This document shows positions 22,362 to 31,829 of a stretch of DNA of 64,000 bases, piece after piece. The notes under the pieces are model-generated. The model was not told the DNA's origin, did not search any database, and saw only the letters and a program-made list of their open reading frames with translations. How positions within the stretch are numbered: the stretch's first letter is position 1; every line of letters starts with the position of its first letter. Where the stretch lies: positions 124,001-188,000 of the forward strand of contig NZ_JAEMRO010000001.1 of the NCBI RefSeq assembly GCF_016463295.1, given 5' to 3'. This DNA comes from Brevundimonas sp. GTDB taxonomy: Bacteria > Pseudomonadota > Alphaproteobacteria > Caulobacterales > Caulobacteraceae. The position numbers and the translations under genes were made by a program.

Positions 22362-23134
22362 CTGCGGTCTTTGACTTCGGGCATGGCATCCGTGCCGCAC
22401 AGCCGATCCCAGAAGCGCAGGTGAAGGCCGAAGTTGGTCTTCATATGGGTGTGGTGGCGGCCATGATGGGTGGCGGTGATCAGGTGACGCCCCAGCGGTG
22501 AGCGCACCCAGCGATCCGGCCACATCTCCCAGCCGCAATGGTTCATCACGGCGGTCACTGTCATGACCGTGAGCAGCAGGGCCACGACCCACAGATTGAC
22601 CGGGATCAGGAACACCATCAGCGGCAGGACCCAGGCGGTCAGGACTGCCTCGATGGGGTCGAAGGCGAAGCTGGCGAAGGGGCTGGGCTCGCGCGAGCGG
22701 TGATGGCCGGCATGGGCGATGGCGAACAGCTTTGGGTGATGCAGCAGCCGGTGCGTCCAGTAATAGTGGGTGTCCTGCACGATCAGCAACAGCAGAAAAC
22801 TGACCGGCAGCCACCAAAGGCCGTATTGCGCCGGGTCCAGATACATCCGGGTCCCCCCCGCCTTGAACGCCTCCAGCGCGATGGCCGCAGGCAGGGCATA
22901 GATGGGGGTGGCGATCAGGGAGAAGCGGATTTCCTGAAGCATCAGACGGCGCGACGGGCGGTCACGGTTCAGCTGTCGCCCCAGGCCCCGCGCCCTGCCC
23001 CACTGCATCCACCACACCCCGCCCGCGATCAGCAGATAGCGCAGCCCGATGATCAGGCTGAGCCAGGCGGTGGTGATCAGGACGGCGAGGAGCAAGGGAG
23101 GTTCGAGGGATGAGGGATGAGGGATGTCGGCCAT
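22358..23134 (-). CDS. Sterol desaturase / fatty acid hydroxylase family protein
   Basis: His-box pattern HYYWTHRLLHH, HAGHHRS, HHGRHHTH; several TM segments. Confidence 0.88.
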
Positions 23135-23194
23135 CCCCGCTGGGACTCGACCCTAGGCCAAGACCCTCATCCCTCAAACCTCTAACCTCGTCCC

Positions 23195-24292
23195 TTAGGT
23201 CAGCGTCGCCATCGCGGAGCGATCGAACGCCATCAGTTCGTCATTTCGCCCCTCGCGGACCTTCTCGACCCAGCGCGGGTCGGCCAGCAGGGCGCGGCCT
23301 ACGGCGATCAGGTCGAACTCGTCGCGCTCCATCCGCTCGATCAGGCCGTCCAGCGACGCCGGGTTGGAGCCCGCACCGCCGAAGGCCGCGATGAACTCGC
23401 CGTCCAGTCCGACCGAGCCCACGGAAATGGTCGGCTTCTTGGTGATGACCTTGGCCCAGCCGGCGAAGTTGAGGTCAGACCCCTCGAATTCCGGCTCCCA
23501 GAAGCGGCGCTGCGAGCAGTGGAAGACGTCGACACCCGCGTCGGACAGGGGCAGGAGCCACTCGGCCATCTCGTCGGGATTGTGGGCGATCTTGGCGTCG
23601 TAGTCCTGCTGCTTCCACTGCGACAGGCGGATGATCAGAGGAATGTCGGGGCCCAAGCCCTCGCGCACCGCCTTGACGACCTCGACGCCGAAGCGAGCGC
23701 GCTCCGCGATCGTCGGGCCGCCCCAGCGATCGCCCCGCGCGTTCAGACCGGCCCAGTAGAACTGATCGATCAGATAACCGTGGGCGGAATGGATTTCGGC
23801 GGCGTCGAAGCCAAGATCGCGGGCGGCACGGGCCGACCGACCGAAGGCGGCGATGGTGTCGGCGATGTCCTCTTCGGTCATGGCCTCATATTTCTGCTTG
23901 CCCGGGGCAACGAGACCGGAGGGGCTGTCGACCTGACCCAGCGGCTGCCAGTCCGCACCCTGGCCGCGCGCCGCACCGACGTGCCAGATTTGCGGCGCGA
24001 TCAGGCCACCCGCGGCGTGAACCTCTTCCACCACCTTCTTCCATTCCGGCAGAGCCTCGCCGTGAAAGACCGGGACGGCGGCGTCGTTGCGAGCGGCGGG
24101 CCTTTCGACCACCGTGCCCTCGGTGATGATCAGTCCGACGCCGCCTTCGGCCCGCCGGCGATAATAGGCGGCGACGTCGCTGGTCGGAATGCCGCCCGGC
24201 GAGAAGGACCGGGTCATCGGGGCCATGACGATGCGGTTCGGCAAGGTCAGGTTCTTGACGGTAAACGGACGGAACAGGGTCTCGACGGACAT
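23195..24292 (-). CDS. NADH:flavin oxidoreductase (Old Yellow Enzyme family)
   Basis: LFRPFTVKNLTLPNRIVMAPMTRSFSPGGIPT; GFDAAEIHSAHGYLIDQF; DLIAVGRALLADPRWVEKV. Confidence 0.92.
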   Translation of the reverse strand: MSVETLFRPFTVKNLTLPNRIVMAPMTRSFSPGGIPTSDVAAYYRRRAEGGVGLIITEGTVVERPAARNDAAVPVFHGEALPEWKKVVEEVHAAGGLIAPQIWHVGAARGQGADWQPLGQVDSPSGLVAPGKQKYEAMTEEDIADTIAAFGRSARAARDLGFDAAEIHSAHGYLIDQFYWAGLNARGDRWGGPTIAERARFGVEVVKAVREGLGPDIPLIIRLSQWKQQDYDAKIAHNPDEMAEWLLPLSDAGVDVFHCSQRRFWEPEFEGSDLNFAGWAKVITKKPTISVGSVGLDGEFIAAFGGAGSNPASLDGLIERMERDEFDLIAVGRALLADPRWVEKVREGRNDELMAFDRSAMATLT

Positions 24293-24391
24293 CGCGGTCT
24301 CTCTGGCAACTATCCCGGGCGAGCGGGACTGGAACCGCCAAGGTGGCGATTCAGGTTGCGTTTGAAAACCCTATCGGTCGAAAAAGTTGGC

Positions 24392-25474
24392 TCATCCGCA
24401 GACCTCCTTCTTCGGGGCCGTGTCGGGGAAGTAGCGGCGACCCAGCCATAGGGCGACAGAGACGAGCAGGATCAGCACCGGCACCTCGACCAGCGGCCCG
24501 ATGACGGCAGCAAAAGCGACCGGAGAGGCCAGGCCGAAGGCGGCGATGGCGACGGCAATGGCCAGTTCGAAATTGTTGGACGCCGCCGTGAACGCCAAGG
24601 CCGTGGTGCGCGGATAATCGGTCTGGATCAGCCGCCCCATCAGAAAGCTGACCACGAACATGACCAGAAAATAGATCGTCAGCGGAATGGCGATGCGAAG
24701 CGCATCCAGCGGCAGGGCGACCACCTCGCCGCCCTTCAGACTGAACATGGCCGTGATGGTGAACAGAAGGGCTATCAGGGTCACCGGTCCGATGCGGGGC
24801 AGGAACCGGCTCTCGTACCAGTCGGCTCCCTTGCGGGCGATCAGCACCCGGCGGGTCAGAAAACCACCCAGGAACGGCAGGCCCAGATAGATCAGGACGG
24901 CGACGGCTATGGTCCAGAAGCCGACGTCCACCACGCTGCCTTCCAGACCGAATAGGGGCGGCAGAACGGTCAGGAACAGCCAGGCATAGATGCTGAAGAA
25001 GGCAATCTGGAAGATCGAGTTGAAGGCCACCAGACCCGCCACATACTGATTGTCGCCCCGCGCCAGCTGGTTCCAGACCAGGACCATGGCGATACAGCGG
25101 GCCAGGCCGATCAGGATCACCCCGGTCATGTATTCCGGCTGGTCGCGCAGGAAGATCACGGCCAGGGCGAACATCAGCACCGGGCCCAAAACCCAGTTCT
25201 GAAACAGCGAGAGGGCCAGCACCCGCTTGTCGGCAAAGACCCGCGGCAGTTCCTCGTATTTCACCCGCGCGAGTGGCGGATACATCATCAGGATCAGGCC
25301 GATGGCGATAGGGATGTTGGTCGAGCCGACCGACAGGCTGTCGATCCAGCCCGGTAGGCCGGGCACCACCGTTCCCAGCAGAACGCCCAGCCCCATGGCC
25401 ACGAAAATCCACAGCGTCAGCCAGCGATCCAGAAAGGACAGGCGGGCTCGCTTGGCGACGGCGGCCTCGGTCAT
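24392..25474 (-). CDS. ACR3-family arsenite efflux transporter
   Basis: 360 aa multi-[38 protein letters not shown] typical of ACR3; follows arsC. Confidence 0.92.
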   Translation of the reverse strand: MTEAAVAKRARLSFLDRWLTLWIFVAMGLGVLLGTVVPGLPGWIDSLSVGSTNIPIAIGLILMMYPPLARVKYEELPRVFADKRVLALSLFQNWVLGPVLMFALAVIFLRDQPEYMTGVILIGLARCIAMVLVWNQLARGDNQYVAGLVAFNSIFQIAFFSIYAWLFLTVLPPLFGLEGSVVDVGFWTIAVAVLIYLGLPFLGGFLTRRVLIARKGADWYESRFLPRIGPVTLIALLFTITAMFSLKGGEVVALPLDALRIAIPLTIYFLVMFVVSFLMGRLIQTDYPRTTALAFTAASNNFELAIAVAIAAFGLASPVAFAAVIGPLVEVPVLILLVSVALWLGRRYFPDTAPKKEVCG

Positions 25475-25896
25475 CCGCGAACCCGGCGTCCATCACCATC
25501 GACGACGACCTCTCCATCCTCCTTTGTGAAGGGCTTGAGCCCCTCGGCCGGGAGCAGGTCCAGCACCACTTCCGACGGGCGGCAAAGCTTCACGCCCAGC
25601 GGCGAGACCACCAGCGGTCGGTTCATCAGGATCGGATGGGCCTCGATCGCATCAAGCAGCTGGTCGTCGGTGAGGGACGGCTCGTCCAGACCCAGCTCGG
25701 CATAGGGCGTGCCCTTCTCACGCAGGAGGTCGCGGACGCTGCCACCCATGCGCCGGACCAGCGATGCCACCAGGGCCCTGCTGGGCGGAGTCTTCAAATA
25801 TTCAACGACATGCGGCTCGATGCCGACATGCCGGATCAGTGCCAGGGTGTTGCGCGACGTGCCGCAGGCGGGGTTGTGATAGATGACGACGTCCAT
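25471..25896 (-). CDS. arsC: Arsenate reductase (glutaredoxin-coupled ArsC)
   Basis: [39 protein letters not shown]. Confidence 0.94.
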   Translation of the reverse strand: MDVVIYHNPACGTSRNTLALIRHVGIEPHVVEYLKTPPSRALVASLVRRMGGSVRDLLREKGTPYAELGLDEPSLTDDQLLDAIEAHPILMNRPLVVSPLGVKLCRPSEVVLDLLPAEGLKPFTKEDGEVVVDGDGRRVRG

Positions 25897-25902
25897 GGGG
25901 CC

Positions 25903-26238
25903 TCAGGCGCAGCAGGGGGCCAGTTCGGCCACCAGGGGTTGGCACAGTTCCGACCGGCCCTGGCAGCAGTCCTTGACCAAGAACAGCACCAGATCGCTGA
26001 GCCGGCTCAGGTCGGCGCGATAGATGATCGAGCGGCTGTGGCGCGTGGCCGTGACCAGGCCGGCGCGAGACAGCACCCCCAGATGGGCCGACAGGGTGTT
26101 GGCCGGGACCGCCAGGCGATCCGCAATCTCGCCCGCCGCCAGACCCTCGGGCTCATGGCGCACCAGCAGGCGGAAGGTCTCGAGGCGCGTCGATTGGCTA
26201 AGCGCCGCAAAACCAAGCAGGGCAGATTCGGTTTCCAT
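25903..26238 (-). CDS. arsR: ArsR-family transcriptional regulator
   Basis: LAVPANTLSAHLGVLSRAGLVTATRHSRSIIYRADL winged-helix; first gene of the ars operon. Confidence 0.92.
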   Translation of the reverse strand: METESALLGFAALSQSTRLETFRLLVRHEPEGLAAGEIADRLAVPANTLSAHLGVLSRAGLVTATRHSRSIIYRADLSRLSDLVLFLVKDCCQGRSELCQPLVAELAPCCA

Positions 26239-26240
26239 AG

Positions 26241-26256
26241 TTCCACGATAGTGGAA
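26241..26256. promoter_or_regulatory. Candidate ArsR operator
   Basis: Perfect dyad TTCCAC-GATA-GTGGAA 3 nt upstream of the arsR start; candidate -10 CATAAT (minus strand, 26256-26261) abuts it. Confidence 0.65.
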
Positions 26257-26285
26257 TTATGGATTGCTGCAAGACAGGATGGCCG

Positions 26286-27359
26286 TCAGTTCAGCGCCAG
26301 AGCCTCCCGGATGGCACCGGCGAAGGCCATGAACCGCTGGGCGACATTGCCACCCGGCTCATTGACCACAACGGGCCGACCCGCATCGCCACCCTCGCGT
26401 AAGCTGGCGTCCAGCGGCAGGTCACCGAGATAGGGCACGTCCAGACGCCCCGCCTCGGCCTCCGCCCCTCCCCGACCGAAAACGTCGCCGCACATGTTCT
26501 CGATCAGCCCGAGTGTCTGCACCCCGACCTTCTGGAACAGCGCATGCGCCCGGCGGGCGTCGGCCAGGGCGACTTCCTGCGGCGTGGAGACGATGACGGC
26601 CCCGTCCAGCGGCGTCTTCTGGATCAGCGTCAGCTGCACGTCGCCAGTGCCGGGCGGCAGGTCGACGACCAGTATGTCCAGCGGCTCCTCGGCGGTGCCC
26701 CAGCGCGTCTGGGTCAGCATCTGGGTCAGGGCCTGGGACGCCATCGGCCCACGCCAGACCATGGCATCCCCCGCCCCGGTCAGCAGGCCCACCGACATGG
26801 CCTTCAGCCCGTACGCCTCATGCGGCTGCATCATGCCGTCGCGGTACTCCGGCTTGCCGGAGAGGCCCAGCATGGTTGGCAGAGACGGGCCGTAGACATC
26901 GGCGTCCAGCAGGCCCACGCGCAGCCCCTGCGCCGACAGGGCCGCCGCCAGATTGACCGCGACCGTCGACTTGCCCACCCCGCCCTTGCCGCTGGCGATG
27001 GCCAGGACCCGGCGAACATGCGCAGGCCGATCGGTCGGGACGGGAGCCTTGGCGCGGGTCTGGTCCACCGCCTGGGGCGACAGGGACGCGGTGCGCACCG
27101 GCTTGGTCGCCGGCGCCGTCTCGGCGGTCAGGACGACGGAGACGCGGGTCATGCCAGGCAAGGCCTTCAGGGTAGCCTCGGCGGCGTCGCGGATGGGCGC
27201 ATACAAGGCGGTGTCTCCCGCCGGCACCTCCATGACGAAGCCCGCGCGATCCTCGGTGACGGTCAGCCCCTGCGCCAGTCCTGCCGCGACCAGCCCCTGC
27301 CCGCTTTTGGGATCGAGGATGGCATCAAGGGTGGCGATAACGGTGTCGCGGTCGGGCAA
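26286..27359 (-). CDS. mrp: Mrp/NBP35 (ApbC) family Fe-S cluster carrier ATPase
   Basis: VLAIASGKGGVGKSTVAVNLAAALSAQGLRVGLLDADVYGPSLPTMLG; proposed TTG start at 27359. Confidence 0.92.
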   Translation of the reverse strand: MPDRDTVIATLDAILDPKSGQGLVAAGLAQGLTVTEDRAGFVMEVPAGDTALYAPIRDAAEATLKALPGMTRVSVVLTAETAPATKPVRTASLSPQAVDQTRAKAPVPTDRPAHVRRVLAIASGKGGVGKSTVAVNLAAALSAQGLRVGLLDADVYGPSLPTMLGLSGKPEYRDGMMQPHEAYGLKAMSVGLLTGAGDAMVWRGPMASQALTQMLTQTRWGTAEEPLDILVVDLPPGTGDVQLTLIQKTPLDGAVIVSTPQEVALADARRAHALFQKVGVQTLGLIENMCGDVFGRGGAEAEAGRLDVPYLGDLPLDASLREGGDAGRPVVVNEPGGNVAQRFMAFAGAIREALALN

Positions 27360-27444
27360 GACGCGGCCTCTGGAAGGAGCTTCGGGGTTGCGGTGCGTGT
27401 GCGGGCCTTCTATCGCCGAAAGCCCCCTCTCCGCGAGCGCCGAT

Positions 27445-28320
27445 TTGTCCCGACCGCCCCAGATCGAATTGATCGCCGGACCGACCGCCTCGGGCAAGTC
27501 GGCCCTGGCCATGGCGCGGGCCCGCGAAACCGGGGCGGTCATCATCAATGCCGACAGCCAGCAGCTGTATGCAGACCTGCGGGTGCTGACCGCCCGTCCT
27601 TCGGTCGAGGACGAGGCGGCGGTCGAGCACCGGCTGTACGGCGTGGCCGATGCGGCAGAGGCCTGGTCCGTCGGCCGCTGGGCCCGCGCCGTCATGCCCA
27701 TCCTGGCCGAGTTGGGCGAGGCCGGTCGTCAGGCGCTGCTGGTCGGGGGAACCGGACTATATTTCACAGCTTTGACCAAGGGGTTAGCGGATATTCCCGA
27801 TGTACCAGTCGAGGTCCGCGATACCGTCGAGCAGACGTTCGATGCCGAGGGCGAGGCCGCATTCCGCAGTCGGCTATCGACCCGGGACCCGCAGGCGGCA
27901 CAGCGGATCGAGACGGGCGACCGTCAACGCCTGATCCGGGCCATGTCCGTAGCCGAGCACACCGGACGCGCCCTCAGCGACTGGTCCGCCGACACGACGC
28001 CTCTGCTCGCCCCGGGGTCATGGACCGGCTGCGTCGTCGAACCGGACCGAGCGGTCCTCTATGCCCGGTGCGACCGTCGCGTGGAGAGTATGATCGCCAA
28101 CGGGGCACTGGACGAGGTCCAGGCTCTGATCCGGCGAAAGCTGGACCCCGCCCTGCCCGCCATGAAAGCGGTAGGCGTCCGAGAACTTTCGGCGCATCTG
28201 GGCGGCTCGATCAGCCGGGATGACGCCATCGCGGTCACACAGCAGGCCACACGCAACTATGCCAAGCGCCAACTGACCTGGTTCCGCAACCAGACGGCGG
28301 ATTGGCCCAGAGCAGCCTGA
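27445..28320 (+). CDS. miaA: tRNA dimethylallyltransferase MiaA
   Basis: IELIAGPTASGKSALAMARARETGAVIINADSQQLYADLRVLTARPS; proposed TTG start at 27445. Confidence 0.93.
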   Translation: MSRPPQIELIAGPTASGKSALAMARARETGAVIINADSQQLYADLRVLTARPSVEDEAAVEHRLYGVADAAEAWSVGRWARAVMPILAELGEAGRQALLVGGTGLYFTALTKGLADIPDVPVEVRDTVEQTFDAEGEAAFRSRLSTRDPQAAQRIETGDRQRLIRAMSVAEHTGRALSDWSADTTPLLAPGSWTGCVVEPDRAVLYARCDRRVESMIANGALDEVQALIRRKLDPALPAMKAVGVRELSAHLGGSISRDDAIAVTQQATRNYAKRQLTWFRNQTADWPRAA

Positions 28321-28357
28321 CCATTGAACCGTCGCATGGTCCAGCCGTTCAGACCCT

Positions 28358-28543
28358 ATGGACCCGCATGACATTCAGGACCGGGGCCTTTTCCCCGAAG
28401 ACCCCGCCGATCCAACGGCCAATCTCACACCGGACGCGAGCCTGTGTCCCGAATGCGAAGGGCGCGGCACCCTGACGTCGGGCGACACCTGTCCGGTATG
28501 TGAGGGCACCGGCAAGGCCACGGGCCGCACAGGCGGAGGGTGA
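28358..28543 (+). CDS. Small protein with two DnaJ-type CxxCxGxG motifs
   Basis: 61 aa: CPECEGRGTLTSGDTCPVCEGTGKATG. Confidence 0.7.
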   Translation: MDPHDIQDRGLFPEDPADPTANLTPDASLCPECEGRGTLTSGDTCPVCEGTGKATGRTGGG

Positions 28544-28566
28544 CGACCGTTCGGCGTCATGCCCCT

Positions 28567-28594
28567 TTGAACGGGGGAACGGATGCCCTATATT
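28567..28594 (+). promoter_or_regulatory. Candidate promoter of ssrA
   Basis: TTGAAC (28567-28572), 16-bp spacer, TATATT (28589-28594), just upstream of the tmRNA acceptor piece. Confidence 0.6.
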
Positions 28595-28599
28595 GATGG

Positions 28600-28892
28600 A
28601 GCCGGGGCTTGCTCCGGATATGGCGATAAACGCGCTTGTAATAAGCGGACCGGACCCGGGTGCGATTCCCGGCGGCTCCACCATTTCTCCCCGCGTTATC
28701 GGCGGAGGCATATGGGGCCGACTAGCATCGACGGACGTGTAAAGAAGACTGCTTTCGCTCGTCCTGGCCCACCGTATCGGGCCATTTTCTAACTGCGAAC
28801 GATAACTTCGCTGGGGAATACGCTGTCGCCGCGTAATGCGGTTCCGGTAATTCCAACTTAAGTCCTGGGGGTTCAGATCCTCAGGCGGGGCC
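28600..28892 (+). ncRNA. ssrA: Circularly permuted (two-piece, alphaproteobacterial) tmRNA; outer boundaries approximate
   Basis: Acceptor piece ends CCGGGTGCGATTCCCGG-CGGCTCC-A-CCA (CCA 28681-28683); coding piece starts GGGGCCG at 28714, pairing with CGGCTCC (28673-28679); tag ORF gcg aac gat aac ttc gct ggg gaa tac gct gtc gcc gcg taa (28795-28836) = ANDNFAGEYAVAA*. Confidence 0.93.
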
Positions 28893-28928
28893 GCCAGGGG
28901 GCCTGCCAACAGAACCCCTGGCACTTTT
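28893..28928 (+). terminator. Putative terminator of ssrA
   Basis: GCCAGGGG...CCCCTGGC hairpin followed by actttt. Confidence 0.65.
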
Positions 28929-28995
28929 CCCTCAAAAGCCACCTTTCGTCCGCCGCGCGGCCCCGCTACACCTCGCGCGAACACGAGAGCGATCC

Positions 28996-29484
28996 ATGGC
29001 CGAAGAGACGCCCCCCGTCGACGAGATGCACTATGACGCCCTGGCGCAGGATGCCTTGCGCGGCGTCATCCGGCTGGCGCTGGAACGGGCCGCCATGCCC
29101 GAGGGCATTCCTGGTGCGCACCATTTCTACATCACCTTCAAGACCCGCGCGGCGGGCGTCAGCGTGCCGCCCGACGTCCTGGCCAAATACCCCGAAGAGA
29201 TGACCGTGGTGCTCCAACATCAGTACTGGGACCTGACGGTGGAGCCGACGCGGTTTTCGGTCATGCTCAAGTTCGGCGGCATGCCCAAGGTCCTGTCCAT
29301 GCCCTATACGGCCGTGACGCGGTTCTATGACCCCTCGGTCCAGTTCCTGCTGCAGTTCGAGGAGCCGGTCACCGTCGACGAGATCGTGCAGGAGATCGAG
29401 GCGGCCGAGCCCGCCAAGGCTCCCACTCCAAGCGACGACGACGGCCCCAAGGTCGTTTCGCTGGACCAGTTCCGCAAGAAATAG
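28996..29484 (+). CDS. sspB: SspB-family ClpXP adaptor (alphaproteobacterial type)
   Basis: HFYITFKTRAAGVSVPPDVLAKYPEEMTVVLQHQYWDLTVEPTRFSVMLKFGGMPKVLSMPYTAVTRFYDPSVQFLLQF. Confidence 0.93.
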   Translation: MAEETPPVDEMHYDALAQDALRGVIRLALERAAMPEGIPGAHHFYITFKTRAAGVSVPPDVLAKYPEEMTVVLQHQYWDLTVEPTRFSVMLKFGGMPKVLSMPYTAVTRFYDPSVQFLLQFEEPVTVDEIVQEIEAAEPAKAPTPSDDDGPKVVSLDQFRKK

Positions 29485-29550
29485 TCTAAGAAGACCGTCC
29501 TTCCCGAGCGAACAGATGCTGTAACCTCCCCACCGACAAGGGTGGGAGCA

Positions 29551-29970
29551 ATGGCTATGCGGTATCTGGTGGCGTTCGCGGCGACGCTGTGTCTTGGCAG
29601 TTGCGCCAGCGGGACTGCGGGGCCCGACGATCCTTTTGCTGAAATGTTCAGCGGCGTTCCAGCCGAACGCGCTGACAGGATCGCGGCGGGTCTGACCGGG
29701 CATCCGCTGAGCAGCGAAGCCAATCCAATCAGGGTCAACATGCCTCCCGGCCAGCGCGACTATGTTTCCCGTCTGCGCTGTTCAGACAATCGGGCACCAC
29801 AGTTCGAGCGGATCGGCAGTATGGGCATGGGTCCTTACGGCCAGATCGTCGATGGTTATGATGTTCAATGTCCTGGCTCGTCGCCGAGTAAGACAACCCT
29901 ATACCTCGACATGTACCACCCTACGCATGTCGAAACCCAGGCACCTCCTGGTTTCAGGCTGGTACAATAG
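29551..29970 (+). CDS. Hypothetical lipoprotein
   Basis: MAMRYLVAFAATLCLGSCASG: signal sequence and lipobox. Confidence 0.65.
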   Translation: MAMRYLVAFAATLCLGSCASGTAGPDDPFAEMFSGVPAERADRIAAGLTGHPLSSEANPIRVNMPPGQRDYVSRLRCSDNRAPQFERIGSMGMGPYGQIVDGYDVQCPGSSPSKTTLYLDMYHPTHVETQAPPGFRLVQ

Positions 29971-29973
29971 GCT

Positions 29974-30327
29974 TTATGCCCTCGGAAAAACCCGGATCGT
30001 GATCCGCTCCCGCTCGCCCTGGCGGCGCTCGACCAGCAGGCGCGCGACCTGGCTGTCGTCGTGGAACAGATAGCCCTTGATGGCGTCCAGCAGGGCCTTG
30101 GCCAGATTGTCCAGGTCCATCCACGGCGGATCGCCGATATGCTCCATCAGGATTTCGACCGTGTAATCGCCGTAGGACGGCCGCGACGACCACTCCTTGC
30201 GCATGAACTCATAGACCAGCGGCTTGTAGTATTTGGCCTGGGTCGTCAGGCCCTCGATGGTGATCTCGACGACGTCGCCGGTCTCACGCGCGCGGACCTT
30301 GCCGGTGCCGATCCAGCTGGCGGTCAT
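29974..30327 (-). CDS. RusA-like Holliday junction resolvase family protein
   Basis: MDLDNLAKALLDAIKGYLFHDDSQV resembles the conserved RusA acidic motif pattern. Confidence 0.75.
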   Translation of the reverse strand: MTASWIGTGKVRARETGDVVEITIEGLTTQAKYYKPLVYEFMRKEWSSRPSYGDYTVEILMEHIGDPPWMDLDNLAKALLDAIKGYLFHDDSQVARLLVERRQGERERITIRVFPRA

Positions 30328-30433
30328 GCCCTGGCCCCTGTTCGCATGATGGCCGCTCCGTCCTTGCCCCTTCGCGCCTCCGTGCTACACGCCTGCGCAT
30401 TCCTCCGCCACGTCTGAGAGAGCCGCCCGCGCC

Positions 30434-31825
30434 ATGACCGAACACCGCACCGAGACCGATACCTTTGGCCCGATCGAGGTCGCCTCGGATCGTTATTGGG
30501 GCGCCCAGGCGCAGCGCAGCCTCGGCAACTTCAGGATCGGCTGGGAAAAACAGCCTCTGCCCATCGTCCGCGCCCTGGGAATCGTCAAACGCGCGGCGGC
30601 CGAAACCAATATGGCGCTTGGGCGGCTCGATCCCGCCATCGGCAACGCCATCGTCCGCGCCGCCGACGAGGTGATCGAGGGCAAGCTAAACGACCACTTC
30701 CCGCTGGTGGTCTGGCAGACCGGCTCCGGCACCCAGTCGAACATGAATGCCAATGAGGTGATCTCGAACCGCGCCATCGAGATGCTGGGCGGCGAGATGG
30801 GGTCCAAGAAACCGGTCCATCCCAACGACCACGTCAACATGAGCCAGTCGTCCAACGACACCTATCCCACGGCCATGCACGTCGCCTGCGCCGAAGAGGT
30901 GGTCCACCGCCTGCTGCCCGCGCTCCAGACCCTGCACAACGCCCTGAACGACAAGGCCCAGGCGTGGAAGGACATCATCAAGATCGGCCGCACCCACACC
31001 CAAGACGCCACCCCCCTGACCCTCGGTCAGGAGTTCTCCGGCTACGTCCAGCAGGTCGCCAAGGGCATCGAGCGGATCGAATCCACCCTGCCCGACCTGA
31101 TGCAACTGGCCCAGGGCGGCACCGCCGTCGGCACCGGCCTGAACGCGCCCATCGGCTTCGCGGAAGGCGTCGCCGACAAGATCGCCCAGATCACCGGCCT
31201 GAAGTTCACCACCGCCCCGAACAAGTTCGAGGCCCTGGCCGCCCATGACGCGATGGTTATGAGCCACGGCGCGATCAACACCGTCGCCGCCTCGCTGTTC
31301 AAGATCGCCAACGACATCCGCTTCCTGGGCTCCGGCCCGCGTTCAGGCTTGGGCGAACTGGCCCTGCCGGAAAACGAGCCCGGATCGTCGATCATGCCGG
31401 GCAAGGTCAATCCGACCCAGTGCGAAGCCCTGACCCAGGTCTGCGTCCAGGTGTTCGGCAATCACGCGGCGATCACCTTCGCCGGCTCCCAAGGGCATTT
31501 CGAGCTGAACGTCTTCAACCCCGTTATGGCCTACAACTTCCTGCAGTCGGTCCGGCTGATGGCCGACGCGGCCGTCAGCTTCACCGACAACTGCGTCGTC
31601 GGCATCGAGCCTCGCATCGACAATATCGAGCGTGGCCTGAACAACTCGCTGATGCTGGTCACCGCCCTGAACGGCAAGCTGGGCTACGACGCCTGCGCCA
31701 AGATCGCCAAGACGGCGCACAAGAACGGCACAACCCTGCGGGAAGAAGCCGTCGGCGGCGGCTATCTGACCGACGCCGAGTTCGATGAGGCCGTGCGCCC
31801 CGAGAAGATGATCTCGCCTGGGTGA
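30434..31825 (+). CDS. fumC: Class II fumarate hydratase
   Basis: [44 protein letters not shown] fumarase signature. Confidence 0.97.
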   Translation: MTEHRTETDTFGPIEVASDRYWGAQAQRSLGNFRIGWEKQPLPIVRALGIVKRAAAETNMALGRLDPAIGNAIVRAADEVIEGKLNDHFPLVVWQTGSGTQSNMNANEVISNRAIEMLGGEMGSKKPVHPNDHVNMSQSSNDTYPTAMHVACAEEVVHRLLPALQTLHNALNDKAQAWKDIIKIGRTHTQDATPLTLGQEFSGYVQQVAKGIERIESTLPDLMQLAQGGTAVGTGLNAPIGFAEGVADKIAQITGLKFTTAPNKFEALAAHDAMVMSHGAINTVAASLFKIANDIRFLGSGPRSGLGELALPENEPGSSIMPGKVNPTQCEALTQVCVQVFGNHAAITFAGSQGHFELNVFNPVMAYNFLQSVRLMADAAVSFTDNCVVGIEPRIDNIERGLNNSLMLVTALNGKLGYDACAKIAKTAHKNGTTLREEAVGGGYLTDAEFDEAVRPEKMISPG

Positions 31826-31829
31826 GGCA

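Noticed and set aside
23104-23190. gagggatgagggatgaggga ... ccctcatccctcaaacctctaacctcgtccc repeat-like stretch
   Set aside because: Short imperfect direct and inverted repeats of a G/A-rich motif; too degenerate to call an element without a genome-wide search.
28571-28792. Small plus-strand ORFs 28500..28742 and 28583..28792
   Set aside because: They overlap the tmRNA gene, whose RNA features explain the sequence.
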